Assembly: GCA_017550285.1 (NCBI GenBank)
Contig: JAFZPP010000037.1
Span: forward strand, 43,088-107,087
Length of the DNA: 64,000 nucleotides
Direction of reading: 5' to 3'
Source of the DNA: Oscillospiraceae bacterium
GTDB taxonomy: Bacteria > Bacillota > Clostridia > Oscillospirales > Ruminococcaceae
In this document: positions 50,914-62,300 of the stretch, one piece after another
Layout of the letters: each line of letters opens with the position of its first letter
Position numbering within the stretch: the first letter of the stretch is position 1
Made by a program: the position numbers and the translations under genes
The notes under the pieces: model-generated
Databases searched by the model: none
The model's input: the letters and a program-made list of their open reading frames with translations, nothing else
Told to the model about the DNA's origin: nothing

Positions 50914-53094
50914 TTATACTTTTTGCAGCACGGTCTGCACGGACTGCATATCTCCGCCGAGATTCGGGATCATCACGCCGCACTGCATCAGATAGGCGCC
51001 GGATTTGACATCCTCGCAGCCGCAGAGCGTGAAGGCATAGTCTGCATCGCTGTCGAGTCCTGCAAGCAGGATGCGGCGGGACTTCATATTCGCCTCTGCC
51101 GTGATCTGGATATACGTGAACACGGCTTCCGATTTGTCAGCAGATACGAAAATCCATGCGTCAAAATCCGCATTCTGCTGCGCGGCATAGCCCGAGGGCC
51201 GGAAGGGATTGCCGAGCCGCCAGAGTGCGCCGTCGCGGATCAACCTGCTGATGCCGTGCCAGCGCGAAATCTGTGCCGGAATCTGTGATTTTTCGGCATC
51301 GGAAAGCTGCGTGACATCGAGCTCATAGCCGAAGGTGCCGAACATAGCCACATTTGCGCGCGTCTCAAAGGGCGTCACACGACCTGTTGCATGATTCGGG
51401 CAGACGCTGACATGCGAGCCGATTGCAGAGGGCGGCATGAACAGCGAAGCGCCGTACTGAATCCGCAGACGGTCCTTTGCATCGGTATTGTCCGAAGCCC
51501 AGATCTGCGGCGAATAATAGAGCATACCGGCATCGAACCGCGCGCCGCCGCCGGAGCAGCTTTCGAGCAGGATATCCGGATATTCGGTGACAAGGCGCTC
51601 GAGCATCTGATAAACACCGAGCATATAGGCACGCCGGAAGCCTGCGCGCGGAATCTCCGTCAGCTGGCGGTTCATATCCCATTTGATATAGGAAACCGGC
51701 ACAGAATCGAGGATTTTCTTCATCTGCTCCCAGATCGCGTCACGGACATCCTGCCGCGTATAATCCAGCACATACTGCGCGCGCGACTGCGTCCGCGGTC
51801 TGCCTTCAATGCCGACTGCAAAATCGGGATTTTCGCGGAACAGGTCGCTGTCCGGCGAGATCATTTCCGGCTCGAACCACAGCCCGAACTGCATCCCCCT
51901 GCCGGTGATATGGTCGGTCAGGGGCTTGAGTCCGCCGGGCAGCTTGCGTTCATCCGGTGTCCAGTCGCCGAGCGAGCAGTTGTCGCTGTCGCGCCTGCCG
52001 AACCAGCCGTCATCGAGCACAAAGAGCTCAATGCCGAGCTTTGCCGCTTCATCGGCGATTGTTTTCAGCTTTTCGAGATCAAAATGAAAATAGGTCGCTT
52101 CCCAGTTGTTGATGAGCACGGGGCGCTCGATATAGCGGTAATCGGAGCGGATCAGATGATCGGAGAACAGCTTATGGAATGTCCGCGACATGCCGCCGAT
52201 GCCGGATTCGCTGTAGACCAGCACCGCCTCGGGCGCGTCAAATTCGGATTCCGTGCTGAAAGCATGTGAAAAATCGTCGGTCTGCATGCCGATCTGCGCT
52301 CTGGTCTGACAGAATTGCGTCAGCTCGGCTTGCAGCATGAAATCGCCCGACCAGATCAGTGTGAATCCGTAGGCTTCGCCCTGCTGTTCGGTTGTTTCGG
52401 GACGTACCAGCGCAAAAAACGGGCTGTACTGATGCGAGGATTCGCCGCGGCTGCTGTCAAGGCGCTGCTTGCCGTGGCGCAGCGGAAGACGCTCCGCCTG
52501 CCGTTCGCGCGCCCATGAGCCGTAGAGCGAGAGCATCTCGAAGCGGTCATCGTCAAGATCGACGGATGCCGACAGCACGCGCCGCAGCGTCACATCACGG
52601 TATCCGCAGTGTTCGAGCGAGACACTGCGGATGATCGCGTCGATCCCGTCGAATACCGTATAATGCAGCGTGACCTCGACGCCGGTCGGCTCATCGCGCA
52701 GCAGGATATCGAGCGTTTCGCAGCCGTTGCCCCATGTGTGCGGCATGCAGCGCGGATTGTATTTTCCGTTGTAGATGCGGTGACTGATATAGCGCAGATT
52801 GCAGGCGCATGCACCGTCTTCATTTTCAATGCCGATTGCAGCTTCGCGGTAATCGCCGGTGCCTGCGCACGGATATTCAAACGGCGCGCAGTCCATGAAG
52901 CTCGCGCGTTCGCGTTCATTTTTTGAGGGGACAAAGGGCGGATCGCCGAGCCGCAGCAGATCGCTGAGATCCTGCGGCGCGATGCGCTTTCCCCAGTATG
53001 TATGCAGCAGGAAACCGTCTGCGACCGTCAGCACATAGCTCGCGTGCGGCGTATCAAGCTGAAACTGCCCTGCTTCCTCAAGATAGGTAATCAT
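50914..53094 (-). CDS. GH36 alpha-galactosidase
   Basis: A 726-residue cytoplasmic enzyme (no signal peptide). GH36 motifs include LFVLDDGWFGRRDSDNCSLGDW, GLWFEPEMISPDSDL, the nucleophile Asp in YIKWDMNRQ and the acid/base Asp in WASDNTDAKDR. It cleaves terminal alpha-galactose from oligosaccharides such as raffinose or galactomannan fragments. GGGGGA lies 7 bases before the ATG. It is 52 bases from the small lipoprotein gene in an apparent operon. Confidence 0.95.
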   Translation of the reverse strand: MITYLEEAGQFQLDTPHASYVLTVADGFLLHTYWGKRIAPQDLSDLLRLGDPPFVPSKNERERASFMDCAPFEYPCAGTGDYREAAIGIENEDGACACNLRYISHRIYNGKYNPRCMPHTWGNGCETLDILLRDEPTGVEVTLHYTVFDGIDAIIRSVSLEHCGYRDVTLRRVLSASVDLDDDRFEMLSLYGSWARERQAERLPLRHGKQRLDSSRGESSHQYSPFFALVRPETTEQQGEAYGFTLIWSGDFMLQAELTQFCQTRAQIGMQTDDFSHAFSTESEFDAPEAVLVYSESGIGGMSRTFHKLFSDHLIRSDYRYIERPVLINNWEATYFHFDLEKLKTIADEAAKLGIELFVLDDGWFGRRDSDNCSLGDWTPDERKLPGGLKPLTDHITGRGMQFGLWFEPEMISPDSDLFRENPDFAVGIEGRPRTQSRAQYVLDYTRQDVRDAIWEQMKKILDSVPVSYIKWDMNRQLTEIPRAGFRRAYMLGVYQMLERLVTEYPDILLESCSGGGARFDAGMLYYSPQIWASDNTDAKDRLRIQYGASLFMPPSAIGSHVSVCPNHATGRVTPFETRANVAMFGTFGYELDVTQLSDAEKSQIPAQISRWHGISRLIRDGALWRLGNPFRPSGYAAQQNADFDAWIFVSADKSEAVFTYIQITAEANMKSRRILLAGLDSDADYAFTLCGCEDVKSGAYLMQCGVMIPNLGGDMQSVQTVLQKV

Positions 53095-53146
53095 GGTAAA
53101 TCCCCCGTGTCGGACTGATACTGTGTTTCAGCAGAAAGGGGGCAGA

Positions 53147-53563
53147 TCAGTTTCCGCCGGTGACGCCGGCATCGCTCAGCGCTTTTTCGGTGCCGCAGAC
53201 CATGATATTGCCGTATTCGGCATCATTGGTATAGAGGATATAGCGGAAGTGGTCGATCTGCTTGTCATACTGCTGTGTCTGCTTGTAGGATTCCAGTGTA
53301 TCGGGATTGTTTGCGCGGATGACATAGAGCCCCTCGAAGCCGTCCTCCGGCTGTTTGCCGTTCGAGGCGGCAAGCATGGAGATGCCGGTCTGCTCGGTCA
53401 TGTCATTGAGCGTGACCTGATAGCCGAGTGTCTGCATGTTCATCTGAATGACGGAATCTGCCGGAATATAGGCTCTGGATGCGGCGGAGGATTCCGGCTC
53501 CGTACTGCCGCATCCGGTCAGCAGCAGACCTGCCGCTGCAAGTGCGAGGATTTTCTGTTTCAT
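53147..53563 (-). CDS. Small lipoprotein in the glycoside hydrolase cluster
   Basis: A 138-residue lipoprotein (lipobox Leu-Thr-Gly-Cys). The mature part is a small alpha/beta domain of about 105 residues (LYVIRANNPDTLESYKQTQQYDKQIDHFRYILYTN...) with no motif that I recognise. AAGGAG lies before the ATG. Position between GH42 and GH36 suggests expression with them; a role in sugar sensing is only a guess. Confidence 0.8.
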   Translation of the reverse strand: MKQKILALAAAGLLLTGCGSTEPESSAASRAYIPADSVIQMNMQTLGYQVTLNDMTEQTGISMLAASNGKQPEDGFEGLYVIRANNPDTLESYKQTQQYDKQIDHFRYILYTNDAEYGNIMVCGTEKALSDAGVTGGN

Positions 53564-53592
53564 GTTCCGTTCTCCTTTGTGTCAGTTATATT

Positions 53593-55644
53593 TCAAATAA
53601 GAATCTTTGCGCCGTAGGGACCGAGCGGCAGTTTATTCTGATAGACCTTGCCGGTTTCAAAATCCTTGAGCGGATGCGGCAGATTGACAGATTTCTGTTC
53701 TCTGGTCCAGTTCATGACAAAATAATATTTCGTGCCGTCTGCGCCGGTTCTTGCCGCCGCGACAACGCCGTGCGGGAAGGTCGTGTCGATTGCGGGCTGG
53801 ATGCCGAGCCGCTCTGCCAGCGAGATCAGGAAATCCGAGAAGAAGCGGTCCTCGGCAAATGCGCCGAGGTAATACGCCGTACCTCTGCCGAAGCTGCTGC
53901 GCGTCAGGCAGGGCAGATCGTCCGGCATGCAGGGATTGTCGTGCTCATAGACCGCGAGCACCTCTGCGCCCTCTGCCGCAACACGTTCGCAGAGACGTTC
54001 CAGCTTGTAGGATTCCGCCAGCGGGAACGGTGCCTTGACGATGCGCATGGTCTCATGCTGATTCTCATAGAGCGGGTCGGTTTCGAGGAACCGGATGCCT
54101 GCGAGTTCTGCAAGCCCTTCTGCCGGTGTATCACCCATATAGCAGAGATCGTGTTCATCCACAAGACCGGTGTGCAATGTCAGCAGAACCGTGCCGCCCT
54201 GCTTGACGTAGTCGCGGATGCGCTTTGCAACGTCTGCACGCAGCATGTAGAGCATCGGCACGAGCAGCAGATGACAGCCGGAGAAATCCATTTCCGAATT
54301 GACGAAATCGACGGCATAGCCCGCCTTCCAGAACGGAAGATACATCCGCAGCATCAGGTCATTGTCTCCGATTGAGCCGTTGCGCGGACCCTTTGCATCA
54401 TTGACAGCCCAGTGACTTTCGAGATCATAGAGGATTGCGATATTCGCAGTTGTTTTCGCGCCGCAGAGACCGTCGAGCTTTTTCAGCATTGCGCCGACGC
54501 CGCTGACCTCACGGAAGACGCGCGTATCGGTGCGGTTGGCATGCGTCATGACGGCGCCGTGGAATTTTTCGGCGCAGCCTCTGCTCTGCCGCCACTGGAA
54601 ATACTGGATGCTGTCTGCGCCGTGCGCAAGATTTGCAATCGAGGTCAGGCGCAGGAAGCCCCATGTCTTCGGGCGGCAAACCTCCATCCAGTTTGTCTGC
54701 GAGGGTGTGTTTTCCATGAGCAGGAAGGGTTTTCCGAGCATCGAGCGGCACATATCGGAGAATGCATCCGCCCAGAATGCGTTATAGGTTTCGTCGCCGT
54801 CGGGCTGCGTATGCCAGTTCGGATAGCTGTCCCACGAGATGACGTCCAGTGACTTCGCCAGCTCCCAGTAATTGATGCCGTCATAGAAGCCCATGAAGTT
54901 CGCTGTCACGGGGATATCCGGATTTGCCGCCTTGAGCGGTGCGATTTCATTTTCAAAGAAGCTGCGTGTCTGTGCGGTGCAGAAGCGCTTCCAGTCGAGC
55001 GTCAGACCGTGGATGCAGGGCTCACCGATCGGCGAGGGCGATTCGATCTCGTCCCAGTCCGAATAGGTATGCGACCAGAATGTCGTCCACCATGCCAGAT
55101 TGAGTTCATCAAGTGAGCCGTAGCGCTTTTTGAGCCATTCGCGGAATGCTGCCTGACAGAGGTCACAGTGGCATTCGCCCTGAATCTCATTGCTGACATG
55201 CCAGAGAATCACCGCCGGATGATCGGCGAATCGTTCGGCGAGCTTTGTATTGATCTGCCGGACCTTTTCGCGGTAGACCGGCGAGGTATAGCAGTGATTG
55301 TGTCTGCCGCCCTGCAAATCGCGGACGCGCTCTGCACTGACGCGGCGAATCTCCGGATATTTTTTCGCCATCCATGAGGGTTTTGCGCCGGAGGGCGTTG
55401 CCAGAACGGTATAGATGCCGTTGGCATAGAGCTTGTTGATGATGTTTGCGAGCCAGTCGAGCTGATAGTCGCCTTCGCGCGGCTCGAGGGATGACCAGGA
55501 GAAAATGCCGACGGAAACGCAGTTGATATTTGCCTGTTTCATCTGTTCGATATCCTGCGCGAGGATATCGGGACGGTTGAGCCACTGCTCCGGATTGTAG
55601 TCGCAGCCGTGGAGCATATGCGGATAAGATGTGAGTGCCTGCAT
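53593..55644 (-). CDS. GH42 beta-galactosidase
   Basis: A 683-residue cytoplasmic enzyme. The N terminus has HGCDYNPEQWLNRPDILAQDIEQMKQANINCVSVGIFSWSSLEP. The acid/base Glu is in WHVSNEIQGECHCDLC, next to the Cys cluster that binds zinc in many GH42 enzymes, and the nucleophile Glu is in KPFLLMENTPSQTNW. It removes beta-galactose from galacto-oligosaccharides. It is first in the cluster and has its own strong promoter with an operator-like palindrome. Confidence 0.95.
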   Translation of the reverse strand: MQALTSYPHMLHGCDYNPEQWLNRPDILAQDIEQMKQANINCVSVGIFSWSSLEPREGDYQLDWLANIINKLYANGIYTVLATPSGAKPSWMAKKYPEIRRVSAERVRDLQGGRHNHCYTSPVYREKVRQINTKLAERFADHPAVILWHVSNEIQGECHCDLCQAAFREWLKKRYGSLDELNLAWWTTFWSHTYSDWDEIESPSPIGEPCIHGLTLDWKRFCTAQTRSFFENEIAPLKAANPDIPVTANFMGFYDGINYWELAKSLDVISWDSYPNWHTQPDGDETYNAFWADAFSDMCRSMLGKPFLLMENTPSQTNWMEVCRPKTWGFLRLTSIANLAHGADSIQYFQWRQSRGCAEKFHGAVMTHANRTDTRVFREVSGVGAMLKKLDGLCGAKTTANIAILYDLESHWAVNDAKGPRNGSIGDNDLMLRMYLPFWKAGYAVDFVNSEMDFSGCHLLLVPMLYMLRADVAKRIRDYVKQGGTVLLTLHTGLVDEHDLCYMGDTPAEGLAELAGIRFLETDPLYENQHETMRIVKAPFPLAESYKLERLCERVAAEGAEVLAVYEHDNPCMPDDLPCLTRSSFGRGTAYYLGAFAEDRFFSDFLISLAERLGIQPAIDTTFPHGVVAAARTGADGTKYYFVMNWTREQKSVNLPHPLKDFETGKVYQNKLPLGPYGAKILI

Positions 55645-55706
55645 GGTAAACGCCTTCCTTCAAATATATATTTTTCTGTATTTTTGCCCGTTCGGGCATC
55701 ACTTCT

Positions 55707-55735
55707 ATTATAACCGATAATCGGTATGCCGTCAA
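55707..55735 (-). promoter_or_regulatory. Promoter of the GH42 cluster with an operator palindrome in its spacer
   Basis: Minus-strand TTGACG (55730-55735), 17 bases, TATAAT (55707-55712). The spacer holds ACCGATTATCGGT (55713-55725), a 13-bp palindrome around one base and a likely repressor site. A further inverted repeat, TGCCCGAACGGGCA, lies in the leader near 55685-55698. Confidence 0.75.
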
Positions 55736-56072
55736 GCAGAAAAACAGCGGATTTGCGGCAGGAAACCGGCAGAAAATCCGGTTTCAGGGGACAATTTGTA
55801 TATTGATTGAAATATTGTTCACGAAACTGACTGAATATCATCTGTTTGGTTTTAATTTTTATACACTTTGTATACGAAAACATGAACAATACAAATGATA
55901 TAATCTGCACAGAAGTTGTATTTTGTTAATTTTACAAATTTACAAAACGCAAGCAGATGCGACGTTTTACATGCTGTGATAGACAGACTTCGTCAAACTG
56001 CGCAAAACGAAACCGATTTGACGACTATATATGTCGGATTTTGGAATTTTTACAGATTGTACGAAAAAGGGG
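55736..56072. other. A/T-rich divergent intergenic region
   Basis: This separates the GH42 cluster from the giant adhesin. It contains A/T-rich sequence, an isolated TATAAT (55899-55904) without a -35, and short inverted pieces such as GTATAC. An open frame of 64 codons (55916-56110) has no ribosome site and unnatural composition, so I see no gene in it. Confidence 0.5.
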
Positions 56073-56101
56073 TTGACATACTGATGAATTTGAAATATAA
56101 T
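56073..56101 (+). promoter_or_regulatory. Promoter of the giant adhesin gene
   Basis: TTGACA (56073-56078), 17 bases, TATAAT (56096-56101). A perfect consensus, about 290 bases before the start codon. Confidence 0.88.
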
Positions 56102-56107
56102 AATAAA

Positions 56108-56395
56108 TAATAAGATAGGCGAGTTATCAGATGATGCAAATCAAGCAGATGCTTGATTGTACAACTGTCGCCGGGGGAAGGGAAGTAGATGTCATGTGAA
56201 AATTTATAATTTATTTATGCGTCCGGTCACTTAGCGCCGGATCAAACGGACTTTGTGCGGCAGCAGCGGATGCGCCGCGCAAATGTATTTTTATCCGCAG
56301 GCGCCGTGCAGCGGAGTGCTGTACGGACAACACAGAAAGAGCCGGCAAGTCCGGCATCACTCAACAGACATATCCCGAGAAAGGATGAGGATTGG
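56108..56395 (+). promoter_or_regulatory. Long structured 5' leader of the adhesin gene
   Basis: Roughly 288 bases lie between the predicted transcript start and the ATG at 56396. GC-rich helices are visible: TCCGG/CCGGA and GTCCG/CGGAC (alternatives, 56220-56255), GCGGAT/ATCCGC (56268-56325), and GCCGG/CCGGC just before the ribosome region. Two overlapping pairings at the first site suggest alternative folds. I do not recognise a known riboswitch; c-di-GMP and c-di-AMP classes were considered without a convincing match. Confidence 0.4.
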
Positions 56396-59300
56396 ATGAA
56401 AAAAACGAAGAGGCTGCGAGCGATCAGCGGAGTGGCGTCCGCTGCACTTCTTGCCTCGTATCTGCTGCCGCTGGGAGAAATCCCGCCGGCACTGACAGCA
56501 AGAGCAGCTGATGATGACAGACCTGTTTACGCCAAGGAGATTACACCCGAGCAGTTGCTGACAGACTTTAACCTGTTTATTGAGGAGAATGTGACTGCAA
56601 CCAACCAGGGCCATATTGTGGGAAGCGTGATCATCGGAGACACGCTCGATACGCCGAATGCATTCGGCGACGGCGCGATCACCTCCAGCTATATTCACCA
56701 CATAAAGAATCTGATCAATATTGCAAAGCCCGGCGACTGGATCGTAGATCCGGAGCTGAAGGAACAGTGCGAGAGAAATAACTACGTATACTATCATATA
56801 AATGATAATGAGAATCTGAATCTGCCGTATATGCAGCAGATCGCGGATGACTGCGAGTATGTTCCGATCAAGAACGCATTTGCGGAGCTCCGCAAGTGGT
56901 CCTCCGAGCAGAAGGAATCCGATTCTGCCTATAAGGCGACTGCGGATAACATCAATACGGAAGGCGTCCTGACGCTGGATGTGGATGCGAACCGCAATAT
57001 CATTATTCCGAAGGATGTTTATGATGCTGCAAAGGCGATCAATCTCGTCAGCAGCAACACCGAAAACATCATGTGCGGCAAGAATACGATCACGATTGCC
57101 GATGTCAAGGATGTCAAGTTCGCCTTCGGCGGCGGCGGTGAGGATACCAAGACGATTCAGTTCAACGGCATCGTCTCCGAGACCACGATGAAGGATACGC
57201 TCTGCACTCCGCCCGATGAAACCAAGTTCCGCGGCGGTCAGCTGAATCTGGAAGCAGGCATGAACCTGATCTGGAACCTGCCGGATGCAGAGAATGTGGA
57301 TACTGCGTTCCTGGAAGGTCACCTGATTGCACCGAATGCAAATGTGAACGTGACCGGCGGACGCTTTGAGGGCGGCATCATTGCAAAGAATGCAAATCTG
57401 GATGCAGAAGCCCACTTCTATCCGTATAATTCCTGGACCGTGCGCCACGCACCGTATTCGTTCGATCTCTTTAAGTATATCAACGAAGCCGGCGGCGAGC
57501 CGCTTCCGGGTGCACTGTTCGGTGCATTCCCTGTCAGCGAGAACGGCGTCGGCACAGACCCCTCGTTCACGCTGAAAACCGGCGATACCAATCCGAATCT
57601 GTTTTCGCTGGATGCCGGTAAGTACGTGATCAAAGAGTACGGCGCACCTGCCGGCTATATGGTCAGCGATACCGAGTATTATATCGAGATCACTGAGAAT
57701 CCTGAGCACGACGCTGTCATCAAGCTCAATACATGGGACAACGCCGAGACAAAGACCGTTCAGTATACCGACAAGGTGACCGTGAAGCTGTACAGCGATC
57801 CGGATTTCACCAAGGTAATCAAGACGGCTGAGTATTCTCCGCTGGCACTGGCTGAGAATCTTTACACCGTCGGCGGCAAGACCTATGCATTTACGGTCGG
57901 TTCGGACGGCAAGGTCACCAAGGCTGAGGAGGTCGCTGCGGACGGCAGCCGGACAGATGCAGAGCTCGATCAGTTCACCTTTAATTCGGTTGACGCTGCA
58001 TATTATAATGTAGTCTATGATGATCAGACAGTTGTTCCCGTAAACGGTTTTTATGAGATCAACGGCGATCAGTACGAGATTCAGATCGAAGAAGACGGCA
58101 CCGTCTCGAAGATCACAAAGAAGGGCAAGACACTCAGCGCTGACGAGGTCAAGAGATTCCGCCTCGGAAAGATGTCCACGACATGGGGCCCGTTCGGCGG
58201 CCAGTGGGATCCCACGACGCTCAAGACACTGTACTATTATGATAAGCCCTACACGGAGCAGGGCGCACAGATTCTCTACAGCGCAGAGGCAGATGAGAAC
58301 GGTGTATACAAGTTCGCCGATCTGAATCAGTCTTATATTATTACGACAGAAAAGGGTGTCGGCTTCGGTCAGGTTCCGGATGAAGTAACCGGCGTTACCG
58401 AGGCGGATGCCGATGTGACTACCGACATGGTTTCGACCGTCAAAACAACCAAGGGCAATTACATTGTTGTGCTTGACGGCTCCGTTGCTTCCGCAGTCAT
58501 CAATGTCTCTGAGAAGCTCGGTACCAAATTTGAATTCACCGACAGTGAAGCAATGACACTCCGCAAGGTCGATGCCGCAGAGCCGGACACTGAGCTCAGA
58601 GGCGCATACTTTGCATATATCGAGGAAACCTATGAACTCGGCGCGGGCGGAAAGCTCACTTACAAAAGCGCATCCCCGAAGGAGCCGAAGGAAGGCGAAC
58701 AGAGCGAGAGCGCTGACGGCTTTGAATGGGATAAGAGAGATTCCTCTACGGCGTTCTCCGTTCTCAAGATCCGCAACTTCAATCCGAACTATGGCTTCGG
58801 CGGAAACAAGAACGCAAGAATCTACAGAATCACTGAGACAATCGCACCGTTCGGCTATGCGCTTCCGGAGAATGATATTCTGCTGGGCTGCTACGCTGAC
58901 AGAACCAACAAGCGCACCTACTTCAAGACTGAGGTTCCGCGCGGCACGAAGCCGGAAACACTTCCGATTGACGAGAACTTCAATCTGAAGGCTGACCGCG
59001 GCGGCTGGACTGAGATTGATCTGAGCACGCCGGAGGGCAGAACCCTGACCGTTGCAGATAATGTCAATGAGCTGCATTTGCAGGTCGGCAAGATCGACTC
59101 CGCCACGAATGCCTACGTTGCAGGCGCAACGCTGGAGCTCTGGGAGGAGAACGGCAAGAAGGCGATCCAGTCCATTGATACTGCAAAGGAGCTGACCCTC
59201 ATCACGGAGGCTGGCGGCAAGGCGATGAACATTCAGCCGGGCGTCTACTATCTCGTGGAGACCGAGGTTCCGGAAAACTACAAGACCGATGAAAAGAACC

Positions 59301-62300
59301 AGAAGCATTACTTCACGGTTCTGAGCGATCTTTCTATTGTCAAGGGCATTGTCCGCGAGATGAACAGCTCTGATAATGAAAAGCACGACATCGCACAGAT
59401 TTACGTCAAGGTCGCAGATCGGACCGCCGATCCTTACGACGTTACACTCAAGGTCTTCTTTGAGGACGGCACCACAAAGGAAATCACGAAGACTGTCAAT
59501 CCGGCAGATGCAGATGCGCAATATAATTCCTTCATGATCTTCCATATGGATCAGGCAGAGCCGAAGGGCAAGCTGAAAAACGTAATCGGCTACACGGCTT
59601 CTTCGACTGCGGATTATGAAGTCGAGATCGCAGCCGGTACCGAGGAGAGAGGACAGTGGAAGGACATCAAGTCCCGCTGCGGCAAGATTCCGGTCGGTCA
59701 GACCGTCGGCTTCGGCGATACCGGCGTAGCAAATGTCGTTGAGCTCGACGGCTCGAATGACAATGTGCTGAATATCGACAGAGCGCCGGGCGCAGCAACA
59801 CTGACCATTGCAAACCAGCAGGAAGCTGTGAAGAGCAAGCTGATCTTCTCCAAGCAGGATGACGGCTATAAGCTCAGCTCTGTCACCGAGGATACTTATA
59901 CGGCTGTCAGAGACGGCAAGAAGATTACCGGCGCAAAGCTCAGACTTACATATCAGGGCAACGATACAACGCTGGCAGCTGTGACTTCCAATCTGGACGG
60001 CAAGACCGGCGCACCGGTTCTCGGCGACAACAACACTTCTCTCACATGGACTGTCACGGATACGGACCTTGCACTCGAGGGTCTGCCGCACGGCGAATAT
60101 CTCCTTGAGGAGCTCGAAGCGCCGGCACTGTATCAGCCGATTGCCCCTGTGAAGATTCAGGTATCCAATGATGCACCTGTCGTGACGAATGCAAATGCGG
60201 ACGAAAAGAAGGCAGTTCCGGTCTCTGTGCAGTCCGACAGCGAAAACCACACCTACACACTGAGCATTTATGATTCTGTCTATTCGATCAGCGTCAGAAA
60301 GCTCAGCAAGAACGGCAAGCCGCTTCCGGGTGCAGTGCTTGAGCTGACCGGTAAGAACGGCGATAAGGAAATTGATCTGAGCGGCGTCCGCGCACATGAC
60401 AGCCAGTTCTTTACGGCTGACGGACTCGGTCAGTCAAAGTCCGTGAATATCAACTATCTCCTGCCCGAGGAGACGAATCTGGTTCCGAATGAAGCAAAGT
60501 CCGATACAGCTTACCGTTGGCATTCGATCGGTTCCGCAGTCATCTTTACCGGTCTGCCGGAGGGCAAATACACCCTGACGGAGATCGAGACACCGCTCGG
60601 CTATCTGCCGGTTACCACGGAGTTTGAGATCAAGCGCGGCGCAGACGGCAGACTGATTGCAGAAGGTGAACTGGTTGAATCGACCTCTCACGACAAGATC
60701 ACGCTGACGGATGAATCCGTTACGCTTTCGATCAGCAAAGAGGATATGGGCGGCAAGTCTCTGGATGACGCCGAATTCACCCTCGAAAAGCTCGGCACAG
60801 ACGGCAATCCGGTCGCAATCGGCAAGATTGCAATTTCCAAGAGCGGCGAATCTGTGACCGGCATCGAGACCTCTGTGAAGGATGATGCAGACGGCAACCC
60901 GAACAACGATAAGACCGTCACGATTGATGCAAAGGGTGTCACGAGCTTTGAGATTCGCGGCAATACGATGCAGCATGTTACCGTTGACGGCAAGGCGGTT
61001 CTGACGGGCGAAGCTGCTGCGGCTGAAACGCCGGCGCAGAATACCTATACCTACAGCGGCAAGACGAGCGGCGATCAGCTTGTGATCTCCGGTCTGTATG
61101 ACGGTACCTACGTCATCAGCCTCTCCGACGGCAGAGAATACACGGTTCGTGCGGAATCCGAGGAGGAAGAGGTTGCATATGTGACCATGCTCGTCAAGGC
61201 AACGGTTACCGACAATGTCCTGAAATTCCGTGCAGGCAAGGTGGATATCTCCTCCCTGACCGACGGCACCTACCGCCTGACCGAAATTGCGCCTCCGACC
61301 GAAAAGGACGGCGTGGAATATGAGGTCACGGTTTCCGAATTTACCTTTACGGTCGAGAACGGAAAGGTCAAGTCTGTCAAAGCCACAACGGACGGCGACA
61401 CCGAGGAGGAAATTGCAGACGCAAATGTTCACGCTGCAATTACCGACGAGGGCAAGACGCTGACAATCAAGGACGAACAGAAGCGTTATTCCTTCTCCCT
61501 TGACAAGAAGGATGCGACCGATGATAAAATCGCGCATCTGGCAGGTGCGAAGTTCGAGCTCAAGCCGGCGGATGCCGATGCAAAGTTCGACAAGCGCGTC
61601 ATTGTCAAGGACGGCGATACTATTATAAAGAAGGCTGTTGACGGTGATGTGAAGCTCGAGTTCACCACCTCCGGCAGCGGCGCACTGACAATCAGCGGTC
61701 TGAAGGCTGGTACTTATACGCTGACGGAGATCACTCCGCCGACGACGAAGAAGTATCTCAAGGCTGACGGCGTGCTGAAAATCACAATCGGCAAGAACGG
61801 TCTGGTGACAGTCAAGGACGGCACAACGGCTCTGACTGAAAAGTCTGCCGACAACAAGAGCTATTATCTTGTCGGCGCAGACAAGGTCGATGTTTTTAAC
61901 ATGACTGAAACAACGACCACAACAACCACTACAACAACCACGACCACAACTACTACCACTACATCTACAACCACTACTACAACAACCACGACTTCGACAA
62001 CGAAGCCGACCACAACAACCACGACTTCGACAACGAAGAAAACCACGACAACCACGACTTCGACAACGAAGCCGACCACGACAACCACAACTTCGACAAC
62101 GAAGAAGACTACGACAACCACAACTTCGACAACGAAGAAAACTACGACAACTGCAACGACTACCACGGCTACCACAACCGTGACAACCACGACCACCGCA
62201 GCACCGAAGAAGGGCAATCTCAAGATCACGAAGACTGTCGATGCAGAGAACGTGACCGAGGCAGAGCTCAACGGTGCACTCACCTTCACGGTTCAGAACA

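Noticed and set aside
55916..56110. A 64-codon plus-strand frame in the adhesin upstream region
   Set aside because: There is no ribosome site, its start is not ATG, and it runs through the consensus adhesin promoter.
61975..62150. CRISPR-like repeat array
   Set aside because: The repeats are in-frame Thr codon blocks without unique spacers. No cas genes are present in the window, and no CRISPR array was seen elsewhere.
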